NCBI GenBank assembly: GCA_018396555.1
Contig: JAGTQL010000003.1
Location: forward strand, 1-41,721
Source of the DNA: Candidatus Bathyarchaeota archaeon
Lineage (GTDB): Archaea > Thermoproteota > Bathyarchaeia > Bathyarchaeales > DTEX01
Direction of reading: 5' to 3'
DNA: 41,721 nucleotides
Below, piece by piece: positions 35,236-41,721 of this stretch. Made by a program: the position numbers and the translations under genes. Under the pieces are notes generated by a model. That model did not search any database, had not been told where the DNA came from, and worked only from the letters and a program-made list of their open reading frames with translations. Within the stretch, counting starts at the first letter, position 1. Each line of letters begins with the position of its first letter.

Positions 35236-36165
35236 TTAATGCACATTTATTTTTTGTAGTAGTTGGCATGCTTGGCATATTTCACCCGTTGTTGGTTCGC
35301 CGCAGACTGCGCATTGATTTAGATGAATTTTCGGTTTTCTCTCCCTGATTGCCTCTCGAATTTTCTCTGTGGAGCCATATATTGTATATTTTATGCCCGG
35401 ATGCTTCTCTTCAAGCCTGTTCAACGCGTTTCGCACGTCATTTCTTAAGGCTGCGCTGGCATATGGGCAGGGAGACTCTTGGAATCTTATGCCCTTGAGG
35501 TATGCGTATAGGGTTATCTCTTTCTCTAGAACTTCACAGAGCGGCTTCACTCTCGGAATGAACCACGGCTCCTCATCATTGTATGTGGGCCCTGTCCTGG
35601 CAATTCTCATGGGGTCACCATGTATTATGTTAAGCATGAATGTTTGTATTTCATCATCTAAGTTGTGCGCTGTAGCAATTTTAGTTGCTCCACTTCTCTT
35701 GGCGACCATGTTTAGCGCTTTTCTCCTTAGTACGCCGCAGTATGAGCATGGCGTTAGATCCCCGCTCTTGGTGATCTCGGCTATTTCATCAAGTGTGAAG
35801 CCGTACAGCTCCTTAAAGGAGATAACCGTATATGTTACACCATGTTTAGCGCTGTTTTCAGCGGCTATTTCTATGGCTTCATCCCTATAGCCTTTAATCC
35901 CCTCATCGACTATTATGGCATTTAAGGAGGCTCTTGGAAAATCCTTCTCTATTTTAGCTAGAATATGCAGCAGGCTCACGCTATCCTTTCCGCCCGATAC
36001 GGCAACCGCTATTCTATCATTAAACTCAAACATTTTATGCTTCGCTATTGTTGCTCTAACCTTGTATTCAATTGATTCAAGGAAGCATTTGGCGCAGAGC
36101 TTCTCTCCTGAATAAAGCCTGGCGTAGAAGGCTTCTCTAACGCCGCATATTGTGCATTTAACCAT
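35236..36165 (-). CDS. TtuA/Ncs6-family tRNA 2-thiolation enzyme, paralog 2
   Basis: Same family as the gene at 16022. It has an N-terminal zinc-ribbon (CTICGVREA...CAKCF), the PP-loop AVSGGKDSVSLLH, and cluster-binding cysteines in TPCSYCGVLRRKAL and ESPCPYASAALRND. It ends in a zinc-ribbon CAVCGEPTTGEICQACQL. The frame opens at a TTG (36180), but an AAGGA lies between it and the ATG at 36165, which I take as the start (309 residues). The CxxC plus C-P-Y arrangement is closer to the CTU1/Ncs6 style than paralog 1, hinting at wobble U34 thiolation. That split is inference. Confidence 0.88.
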   Translation of the reverse strand: MVKCTICGVREAFYARLYSGEKLCAKCFLESIEYKVRATIAKHKMFEFNDRIAVAVSGGKDSVSLLHILAKIEKDFPRASLNAIIVDEGIKGYRDEAIEIAAENSAKHGVTYTVISFKELYGFTLDEIAEITKSGDLTPCSYCGVLRRKALNMVAKRSGATKIATAHNLDDEIQTFMLNIIHGDPMRIARTGPTYNDEEPWFIPRVKPLCEVLEKEITLYAYLKGIRFQESPCPYASAALRNDVRNALNRLEEKHPGIKYTIYGSTEKIREAIRERKPKIHLNQCAVCGEPTTGEICQACQLLQKINVH

Positions 36166-36199
36166 TTGCTTTTCCTTCAAGAACAGCAGGCGCTTCAGT

Positions 36200-37321
36200 T
36201 TATAGGCTTAGAGCTATGTTAATCGTGATCAAAAATACGGAGAAGACGTTGAAAAACTTTTTTATCAATGCGCTTCTTTCAGAAAAACCTTGGAGTAAAC
36301 ATTGTAGAAATTTATCCCCATCAAGGGACGGTATTGGGAGCATATTGAATATGGCGACATTAATTGATATTATGAAAAGCCAGTTTAAAATGAGGTATGT
36401 TTGAATATCCCAGAAGAAACCTAAGTTGAGCCTACTAGGATAGTAAAGTAATGATGGGAGCATAATTCCCATTATGGCTTTGTTCTTATCCTCCGGGCTT
36501 GGAATAGTCAATATTGTGAAATTGCCCCTACTAGTCGCCACAACAAGTTTCTCACCCGGCTTGACTCTGGACATGAAATCAGCCAATTCTCGATATTCAT
36601 GTACCAACGTCCCATTCAAAGCGTATATTACATCCCATCTTTTAACTCCGGCCAAATCTAACGGTCCGCCCTCCACAACCTCCATCACAACTATGCCGGA
36701 CGGTGCTTGAATAAAGAGGGTGAAAATCGTGAGGAAAATTAATAGTCCAGATAGAACATTTGCTGATGCGCCGGCTGAAAATATTTTCAGCTTCGATCCG
36801 GTCTTCAGAGCATCCATTTTCTCCTCCTCTATCTCAACGAATCCTCCTGGGAAAACTGCTAGAAGCAGCATCCCAGCGGATTTTATGCTTATACCCTCTG
36901 CTAGGGATATTATGCCATGCGCCGCTTCATGAATGAAAACTACAAGCACAACTGAAATGAGGAAGTAAGGCAGCCAGTATAGGCTAAGCGTTAAGCCGGG
37001 AACCACGATTGAAACCGGGACGCCTTCCTCCCTTGAAAGAAATAGATTTACAAGGTTTCCAGTTAGGAAAACCAATGCGAAAATCATGAAACTAAAACCT
37101 AGAATAACGCTTATGTATGAGAAGATTTTCCAGAATGTTCTCCATTTGCTTGAGCATTTATATAGGGCCCTCTTAAATCCCTCAGAATTGTATCTTATGA
37201 AGAAGGGTAAAATGTTTAATCCGTATTTCTTCACATTTATGATCTTGCTGAGAAGGTAGATTAACAGCCAAAAGATTAGGAGGAAAATTGCGAAGACGTA
37301 CTCTCCTCTTAAGGAAAACAT
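36200..37321 (-). CDS. site-2 protease family intramembrane metalloprotease (M50) with PDZ domain
   Basis: Polytopic membrane zinc protease that cleaves transmembrane substrates. The HExxH motif is in VVFIHEAAHGIISLAEG (H131, H135). The third zinc ligand is in the conserved NMLPIPSLDGDKFL (D about 334). A PDZ-like domain (about 215-275, VVEGGPLDLAGVKRWDVIYALNG) lies between the two catalytic membrane segments, as in group I/III site-2 proteases. At least five hydrophobic spans are visible, at about 8-26, 64-96, 108-130, 192-212 and near the C-terminus. 373 residues. Substrates unknown. Divergent from the nucleotidyltransferase at 37428. Confidence 0.88.
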   Translation of the reverse strand: MFSLRGEYVFAIFLLIFWLLIYLLSKIINVKKYGLNILPFFIRYNSEGFKRALYKCSSKWRTFWKIFSYISVILGFSFMIFALVFLTGNLVNLFLSREEGVPVSIVVPGLTLSLYWLPYFLISVVLVVFIHEAAHGIISLAEGISIKSAGMLLLAVFPGGFVEIEEEKMDALKTGSKLKIFSAGASANVLSGLLIFLTIFTLFIQAPSGIVVMEVVEGGPLDLAGVKRWDVIYALNGTLVHEYRELADFMSRVKPGEKLVVATSRGNFTILTIPSPEDKNKAIMGIMLPSLLYYPSRLNLGFFWDIQTYLILNWLFIISINVAIFNMLPIPSLDGDKFLQCLLQGFSERSALIKKFFNVFSVFLITINIALSL

Positions 37322-37427
37322 GCCGCTTCACTTTAAGCATCTTAATTCTTATGCCAAAAATAATTAAGGCGCAATATAAAGGTATAAGCAGATCGCCTAA
37401 GGCACAGGTTCATTTGAGGGAAGCAAG

Positions 37428-38135
37428 TTGGCCAAGAAACCCATAATATATTCGGAGAGGCTTGAAGTTGTCTACAGCGCCGATAGGTGGAGGCTTCTGT
37501 CCGAATTGAGAAGTAGAGCGATTGAGATAATGGAGGCTCTTGAGAGGACACACTTATTCAGCATTACCCATGGAAGCATAGCCCGCGGGGATGTTTCGCC
37601 GAGAAGCGACATAGACGTATTTATACCGCAGATCTTCTCCTCTTTCACCGTTGAGAACGCGCTTAGAATGGCTGGCATATCAATCAGTAGACGCATTCTA
37701 GTTCAGGCAACACCAACCTATTCGATTAAGGGTTATATTGAAATTGATGAGCGGCGTTGCATTTCATTTCCGCTATCTAGGATGAGAGAGGTTGAGAGGG
37801 ATTTCTATAAGTTCGGCGGAGAAGCAACCTTGGAAATGCTGAGAAGCAAAGTTAGGGTTCCGGGGGTTGATAAGAGGCTCATGCTAATAGAGCCCACGGA
37901 GAAGGGGCATGTTGAAAGCAGCATAATTGGGCAGGAGGAGAGGGTTGCGAAGCTGCTCGGCATTTCGGTTGATACTGTTTTGGATAGGGTTCGCACGTTA
38001 CTGCGCCGCGACAAGGTTGGCAGAACCGGACTATTTGTTGAAAGGGAGCTTGCTCCTGAGGAAAGCTTCGAATCTGTTCTGAAGAGGCTGGCAGACGCAA
38101 ACCCAGCTGTTCGAAGAAGGCTCAGAGAAGACTGA
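37428..38135 (+). CDS. nucleotidyltransferase-fold protein with C-terminal helix-turn-helix
   Basis: The pol-beta-type motif is THGSIARGDVSPRSDIDVF (GS at 49-50, D61 and D63), which binds metal and nucleotide. The C-terminal third, QEERVAKLLGISVDTVLDRVRTLLRRDKVG (about 165-200), reads as a helix-turn-helix. It belongs to an archaeal family of uncharacterised predicted nucleotidyltransferases, about 235 residues long. TTG start after GAGGG. A role such as RNA or nucleotide modification, or regulation, is possible, but the sequence does not decide it. Convergent with ftr, 22 nt apart. Confidence 0.75.
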   Translation: MAKKPIIYSERLEVVYSADRWRLLSELRSRAIEIMEALERTHLFSITHGSIARGDVSPRSDIDVFIPQIFSSFTVENALRMAGISISRRILVQATPTYSIKGYIEIDERRCISFPLSRMREVERDFYKFGGEATLEMLRSKVRVPGVDKRLMLIEPTEKGHVESSIIGQEERVAKLLGISVDTVLDRVRTLLRRDKVGRTGLFVERELAPEESFESVLKRLADANPAVRRRLRED

Positions 38136-38157
38136 GCACGCTAAAGGACTAGAAGGT

Positions 38158-39093
38158 TTATTTCAGAAGCTCGCGAAGATGAACTTTTATAGGTCCAATT
38201 TTCCCACCGTAGTTCCCAGCTGATATCTTCAGGACGCCTGGGGCTTTAACGGCAGCTTTTATGCCCTCAGCCATGGCCATCTTAACATTTTCTAAGCCTA
38301 CCCCGTTGATCACAATTTCATATATGGCATTCACGTTTTTTGGAACCTGGCTTTCCGGCAGAATTTCCCTAAGTCTAGGGCAGAAGATGTGGTTTGTTGA
38401 TGCTGGAAGCTTATATTTTAATGAGCCTATCTTGGAGCCGGAGCGACATATCCCCCCTGGAAATGGGAGGATTACGCCTTTAACTTTCCCGCGTATCGCA
38501 TCGGCAGCCGCCTCAGCAGCTAAGAGCCCAGACTTCATATCTTTTGCCATTATAAAGAAGTTTCCGCCGGCAACGCCCTTCTTAACGCCAAAAATGCTCT
38601 CAACAATGAATTCTCCTTCCATGACTGGTATACGCCAAACTCTCCGACCGTACATTTCATCAAACTTCTGGAATCCATCACCGAAAAAACGTAGGCTTCT
38701 GCCAACCTTCAGTTTTCTAGCGGTTCCATGAAGCGCATTAAAAGCAGCCGTTGTTGGGCATGTCATTACGCACTGTCCTATACGCGCTATCATCTGCTTT
38801 TTCAAATCGCTTCTGGTCCGATGGTAAATCTGTATTATGGCACCAACCCGCCCGTCAGGGGTCTCGCTGGGTGAAACAAGCCCTTCAACGCCAGCTTCAG
38901 CTGGCGAACCTATTATCGAGGATGCGAATCCAGTTGCAACTTCAGCTGCGATTAAGGCCCACTTCTCATTCTCAGCTGTTATCAGAATCCTCCCAACCCA
39001 CATTTCAAATATTTCGGCAAACGTATCTTCTATTTCCACCTCATTATAGCGGAGCAAGTAATACACCTCTCTCGGATCTTTAATTAGTTTCAT
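38158..39093 (-). CDS. ftr: formylmethanofuran:tetrahydromethanopterin formyltransferase
   Basis: Second step of the archaeal methyl branch: moves the formyl group from methanofuran to tetrahydromethanopterin. The family is recognisable throughout: DTFAEIFEMWVGRILITAENEKWA, the GFASSIIGSPAEAGVE block, IGQCVMTCPTTAAFN, FFGDGFQ, LPFPGGICRSGSK, and a C-terminus with ISAGNYGGKIGPIKVHL. 311 residues, slightly longer than methanogen Ftr (about 297). It is divergent from fmdD-fmdB across 227 nt, so both halves of CO2-to-formyl-H4MPT chemistry sit side by side. In non-methanogens it is part of the Wood-Ljungdahl pathway or formate and formyl oxidation. Confidence 0.95.
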   Translation of the reverse strand: MKLIKDPREVYYLLRYNEVEIEDTFAEIFEMWVGRILITAENEKWALIAAEVATGFASSIIGSPAEAGVEGLVSPSETPDGRVGAIIQIYHRTRSDLKKQMIARIGQCVMTCPTTAAFNALHGTARKLKVGRSLRFFGDGFQKFDEMYGRRVWRIPVMEGEFIVESIFGVKKGVAGGNFFIMAKDMKSGLLAAEAAADAIRGKVKGVILPFPGGICRSGSKIGSLKYKLPASTNHIFCPRLREILPESQVPKNVNAIYEIVINGVGLENVKMAMAEGIKAAVKAPGVLKISAGNYGGKIGPIKVHLRELLK

Positions 39094-39215
39094 TTTTTCT
39101 CTTAGAACTTAAACTTTTTTCATATTAATCTACTAAGCGTTTGGAATATCTTTGATCGTTGCAAGGGTCTGGTAGAGGGGTGGGGGAAATTAATCCATAA
39201 CAATATTTTTAACTA

Positions 39216-39260
39216 AAACATTTTTAAATAGGGAAACATCTCTTTTCAATTTAAATGTTT
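39216..39260. promoter_or_regulatory. imperfect palindrome in the ftr / fmdD divergent spacer
   Basis: AAACATTTTTAAAT at 39216-39229 and AATTTAAATGTTT at 39248-39260 form an inverted repeat with a small bulge around an 18-nt loop. It overlaps the TATA-like TTTTTAAATA, about 90 nt before fmdD. It could be a shared operator or simply two opposed TATA regions. Confidence 0.35.
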
Positions 39261-39320
39261 GAGGGATATTTCAACATAATATACATGATCAAGTTAACCT
39301 TTAGGAAGGTCTGATTTGAT

Positions 39321-39743
39321 ATGGAGTTTACATTAATAACTGGGCGGACGATAAATCAGGGCCGTGGGAGGGAGCACGGTAAGTTTTCTGAGGAATACTT
39401 GGTGAACGTTGCTGTTTGCGAGATGAACCCTGACGATATGAAAAGGCTTAATATAAAAGATGGAATGAACGTTAGGGTTACGACCGAGGTGGGCTCGGTG
39501 ATCGTTAAAGCTAGAAAGTCGAGGAGAATAAAGACGCCGGGCGTAATATTCATGCCATATGGGCCCTGGGCAAACGCGGTTCTAAAGCCTGAATCTGAAG
39601 GAACAGGTATGCCGCTGCTTAAGGGGCTGAAGGCTAATGTTGAGCCAACTGAGGATGAGGTTTCAAATCTGAAAGATCTTCTTATCGAAGCTTACGGAAG
39701 CAGTAAAATAGTGAAATCGGAGGAGCAGAAATTATGGATGTAA
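39321..39743 (+). CDS. fmdD: formylmethanofuran dehydrogenase subunit D
   Basis: Small subunit that binds the pterin dinucleotide of the Mo/W cofactor. The 140 residues form a single molybdopterin-dinucleotide-binding beta domain. TLITGRTINQGRGREHGK is the typical start, followed by CEMNPDDMKRLNIKDGMNVRVTTEVGSV and VIFMPYGPWANAVL. AGGAAGGT precedes the ATG. It overlaps fmdB by ten nt, so the two are translated together. Subunits A and C are not in the window. Confidence 0.93.
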   Translation: MEFTLITGRTINQGRGREHGKFSEEYLVNVAVCEMNPDDMKRLNIKDGMNVRVTTEVGSVIVKARKSRRIKTPGVIFMPYGPWANAVLKPESEGTGMPLLKGLKANVEPTEDEVSNLKDLLIEAYGSSKIVKSEEQKLWM

Positions 39744-41176
39744 TCTCAAGCGTTGTTTGCCCAGTTTGCGGATGTTGCTGCGATGATCTAGAAGTTCTGG
39801 TCGATAATAATCGGATAGTTGATGTTAGAAATGCTTGCGCTTTGGGTGCAGCGAAGTTCTTAAATTATAGCGGACATAGAAATACGAAGCCTCTTGTGAG
39901 GAAAAATGGTAGGCTGGTTGAGGCTTCCCTTGAAGAGGCTATAGAGAGAAGCGCTGAGATGCTTGCAAACGCATCCTACCCGCTTCTTTACGGCTGGAGC
40001 TCAACTAGCTGTGAAGCTATAAGAGTTGGTTTAGAGCTGGCTGAGGAGGTTGGAGGTGTAATCGATAATACGTCGACTATCTGTCACGGCCCCTCAGTAA
40101 TCGCCATACAAGAGGTTGGTTTACCTGCATGCACCCTAGGCCAGATTCGCCATAGAGCTGACTTGATAGTGTATTGGGGAAGTAACCCGTGGAGCGCGCA
40201 TCCACGCCATATAGAGCGCTACACGGTTCTAGCTGAGGGGAGATTTCAGAAGGGCATATGGAAGCGTTACCTTTCACGCCTAGTCTTTGAATCTGCAATT
40301 AAGAGAAGATATAGGGTGGCGAGCCTAGTTTTTAAGGGAGGAAGCGCATCGCCCCCTGCCCATGAGGTGTTCAGTCAGCTTTTGCCGCCTAGCGAGGAGA
40401 GGAAGCTTGTTGTTGTAGATGTTCAAAGAACTCGGACTGCTGATTTAGCGGATTTCTTTGTAAGAGTTGAGCCTGGCGGCGACTATGATGTTCTGCAGGC
40501 GCTTCGCGCTCTTATCCGGGATGAAGAATTGGACGTCGATGAGGTTGCAGGGGTTCCGATTGAGACGCTTGAGGAGCTGGCTGATCTAATGGTTAATACA
40601 AGGTTTGGCATATTATTTTTCGGCTTAGGTTTGACTATGAGTGTTGGTAGATCGAGAAACGTTGAGGCCGCAATAAAGCTGACTAGGGATCTAAATAGGT
40701 ACACAAAGTTTCTCATAATGCCGATGAGAGGGCACTTCAATGTTACCGGCGCTGACACTGTTTTTACTTGGCAGACAGGCTACCCTTACGCCGTTGATTT
40801 CTCGCACGGCTATCCGAGATATAATCCAGGTGAAACTTCAGCTATTGATGTACTTACAAAGGATGATGTTGATGCAGCATTGGTGGTTGCCTCTGATCCG
40901 GCCTCAAACTTTCCGAGGAAGTGTGTAGAAAACCTAGTTAAGAAACCGTTAATAGTCATCGATTCTCATATGTCGGCAACAGCCCTGGTGGCTGACGTTG
41001 TGATCCCCTCCGCCTTCGTTGGTATAGAGGCTGAAGGCACAACCTACCGTATGGATCATGTGCCGCTTCCCCTGAAGAAGATCGTTGAGCCTCCGGAAGG
41101 ATGCTTGCCGGATGAGGAAATACTGAGAATGATGCTTGAAAGGGTTCGGGACATTAAAGGGAGAGAATCCTCCTAA
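39734..41176 (+). CDS. fmdB: formylmethanofuran dehydrogenase subunit B
   Basis: Catalytic Mo/W-bisPGD subunit that reduces CO2 to formate before transfer to methanofuran. The N-terminal [4Fe-4S] site is CPVCGCCCDDLE (C9, C12 and one of C14-C16) with C35 as a likely fourth ligand. The metal-coordinating cysteine is in TSTICHGPSVIA (C117), matching the cysteine of tungsten FwdB, so this is a Cys rather than a selenocysteine enzyme. YWGSNPWSAHPRH and VVASDPASNFPRKC are further conserved blocks. The protein is 480 residues against about 430 in methanogens; part of the excess is an insertion around 158-190. It is followed by asnS, so no further fmd gene is linked. Confidence 0.93.
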   Translation: MDVISSVVCPVCGCCCDDLEVLVDNNRIVDVRNACALGAAKFLNYSGHRNTKPLVRKNGRLVEASLEEAIERSAEMLANASYPLLYGWSSTSCEAIRVGLELAEEVGGVIDNTSTICHGPSVIAIQEVGLPACTLGQIRHRADLIVYWGSNPWSAHPRHIERYTVLAEGRFQKGIWKRYLSRLVFESAIKRRYRVASLVFKGGSASPPAHEVFSQLLPPSEERKLVVVDVQRTRTADLADFFVRVEPGGDYDVLQALRALIRDEELDVDEVAGVPIETLEELADLMVNTRFGILFFGLGLTMSVGRSRNVEAAIKLTRDLNRYTKFLIMPMRGHFNVTGADTVFTWQTGYPYAVDFSHGYPRYNPGETSAIDVLTKDDVDAALVVASDPASNFPRKCVENLVKKPLIVIDSHMSATALVADVVIPSAFVGIEAEGTTYRMDHVPLPLKKIVEPPEGCLPDEEILRMMLERVRDIKGRESS

Positions 41177-41282
41177 AATAGAGAATCCGGCGAAAACCTT
41201 TTTCATGTCAAAACATTATTAAGCTTGGGAAGACAATGCTCCCCTTAGTAATTGCAACGGGTTTCCGGGTTGAGGCTGGGAT

Positions 41283-41721
41283 ATGAAGTCTGCGACAAGC
41301 ATATCGGAAATATTATCTGGGAAAAAAGTTGATGAGGATGTGACCATTAGGGGCTGGCTGCATAATAAGCGCTCAAGCGGTGGAATACACTTCTTCATAG
41401 TTAGGGATGGAACAGGGGTAATACAATGCACAATTAAGAAAGATAGGGTTGCTGAGGATGTTTTCGAGGCTGCTAAGAAGATAACGCAGGAGTCAACCAT
41501 GGAAATCAGGGGTGTAGTTAAGGAGGATCAGAGGGCTCCCGAAGGATATGAAATACAGGCATGCGACATGAAAATTTTACATCTGGCTGAGGAGGGTTTT
41601 CCAGTAGCTAAGAAATATCACGGTCCGGATTTTCTGCTTGACAATAGGCACCTCTGGATTAGAAGCCAGAAGATGCAGAGAATTCTTCGCATAAGGGCTG
41701 AAATGCTTAGGGCTGCCAGGG
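41283..41721 (+). CDS. asnS: asparaginyl-tRNA synthetase, N-terminal part (cut by window end)
   Basis: Charges tRNA-Asn. The visible 146 residues cover the anticodon-binding OB-fold (VTIRGWLHNKRSSGGIHFF, VIQCTIKKD, STMEIRGVVKED) and the hinge to the catalytic domain (YHGPDFLLDNRHLWIRSQK). The last phrase, together with IRAEMLRAAR, favours AsnRS over archaeal AspRS, which usually has RFDNRFLDLR-like text there. The frame is open at the window edge. It begins 106 nt after fmdB. Confidence 0.85.
   Translation, partial: MKSATSISEILSGKKVDEDVTIRGWLHNKRSSGGIHFFIVRDGTGVIQCTIKKDRVAEDVFEAAKKITQESTMEIRGVVKEDQRAPEGYEIQACDMKILHLAEEGFPVAKKYHGPDFLLDNRHLWIRSQKMQRILRIRAEMLRAAR

Noticed and set aside
39734-41176. 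Selenocysteine in FmdB
   Set aside because: The position of the metal ligand is encoded by an ordinary cysteine codon (TGT in the CHGP motif) and the frame has no internal TGA.

Overview
This window is archaeal chromosomal DNA. Evidence is an archaeal-type SRP (7S) RNA gene, formyltransferase (Ftr) and formylmethanofuran dehydrogenase subunits of the archaeal C1 pathway, AMP phosphorylase, archaeal phosphoglycerate mutase, a GHMP-type shikimate kinase, TtuA/Ncs6-type tRNA thiolases, and A/T-rich TATA-like promoters. Gene content fits an anaerobic TACK-group archaeon, most like Bathyarchaeia. That placement is inference, not something the sequence alone settles.

Layout. 0.1-5.9 kb: a 2-oxoacid dehydrogenase complex, with lipoate ligase, E2 and a fused E1 alpha-beta on the minus strand, and a divergent E3 whose reading frame is broken by a 73-nt tandem duplication. 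6-10.7 kb: a sugar or polyol oxidoreductase island with a sorbitol-6-phosphate-dehydrogenase-like SDR, a PHP-domain protein and two zinc-type medium-chain dehydrogenases. 10.7-15 kb: a decaying region holding an inverted repeat, a frameshifted aldehyde:ferredoxin oxidoreductase remnant, a second multiply frameshifted gene, an intact SppA-type membrane protease with a long C-terminal extension, and the truncated 5' ends of two genes joined tail to tail. 15-17 kb: a class II glutamine amidotransferase and a TtuA/Ncs6-like tRNA thiolase.

17-24.7 kb: a compact minus-strand histidine operon (hisG-D-C-HAD-B-H-A-F-I). It has a HAD phosphatase inserted between hisC and hisB, a good candidate for histidinol-phosphate phosphatase, and no hisE. 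Upstream is a repeat-rich 730-nt divergent intergenic region. 25.4-30.3 kb: a plus-strand shikimate operon (aroD-aroE-shikimate kinase-aroA-aroC). 30.2-34.6 kb: glyA, AMP phosphorylase and archaeal phosphoglycerate mutase. 34.7-35.1 kb: the SRP RNA gene. 35.2-38.1 kb: a second TtuA/Ncs6 paralog, a site-2 protease and a nucleotidyltransferase-HTH protein. 38.2-41.2 kb: ftr and, divergently, fmdD-fmdB. The window ends inside asparaginyl-tRNA synthetase.

The most striking observation is in the SRP RNA. Its SRP54-binding loop (helix 8 apex) is interrupted by about 59 nt, and the insert boundaries fold into a bulge-helix-bulge: a 4-bp central helix, two 3-nt bulges and an inner helix. Cutting at the canonical positions would rebuild a 3-bp stem, a tetraloop and the conserved AGCA strand. 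This looks like an archaeal splicing-endonuclease intron in an SRP RNA gene.
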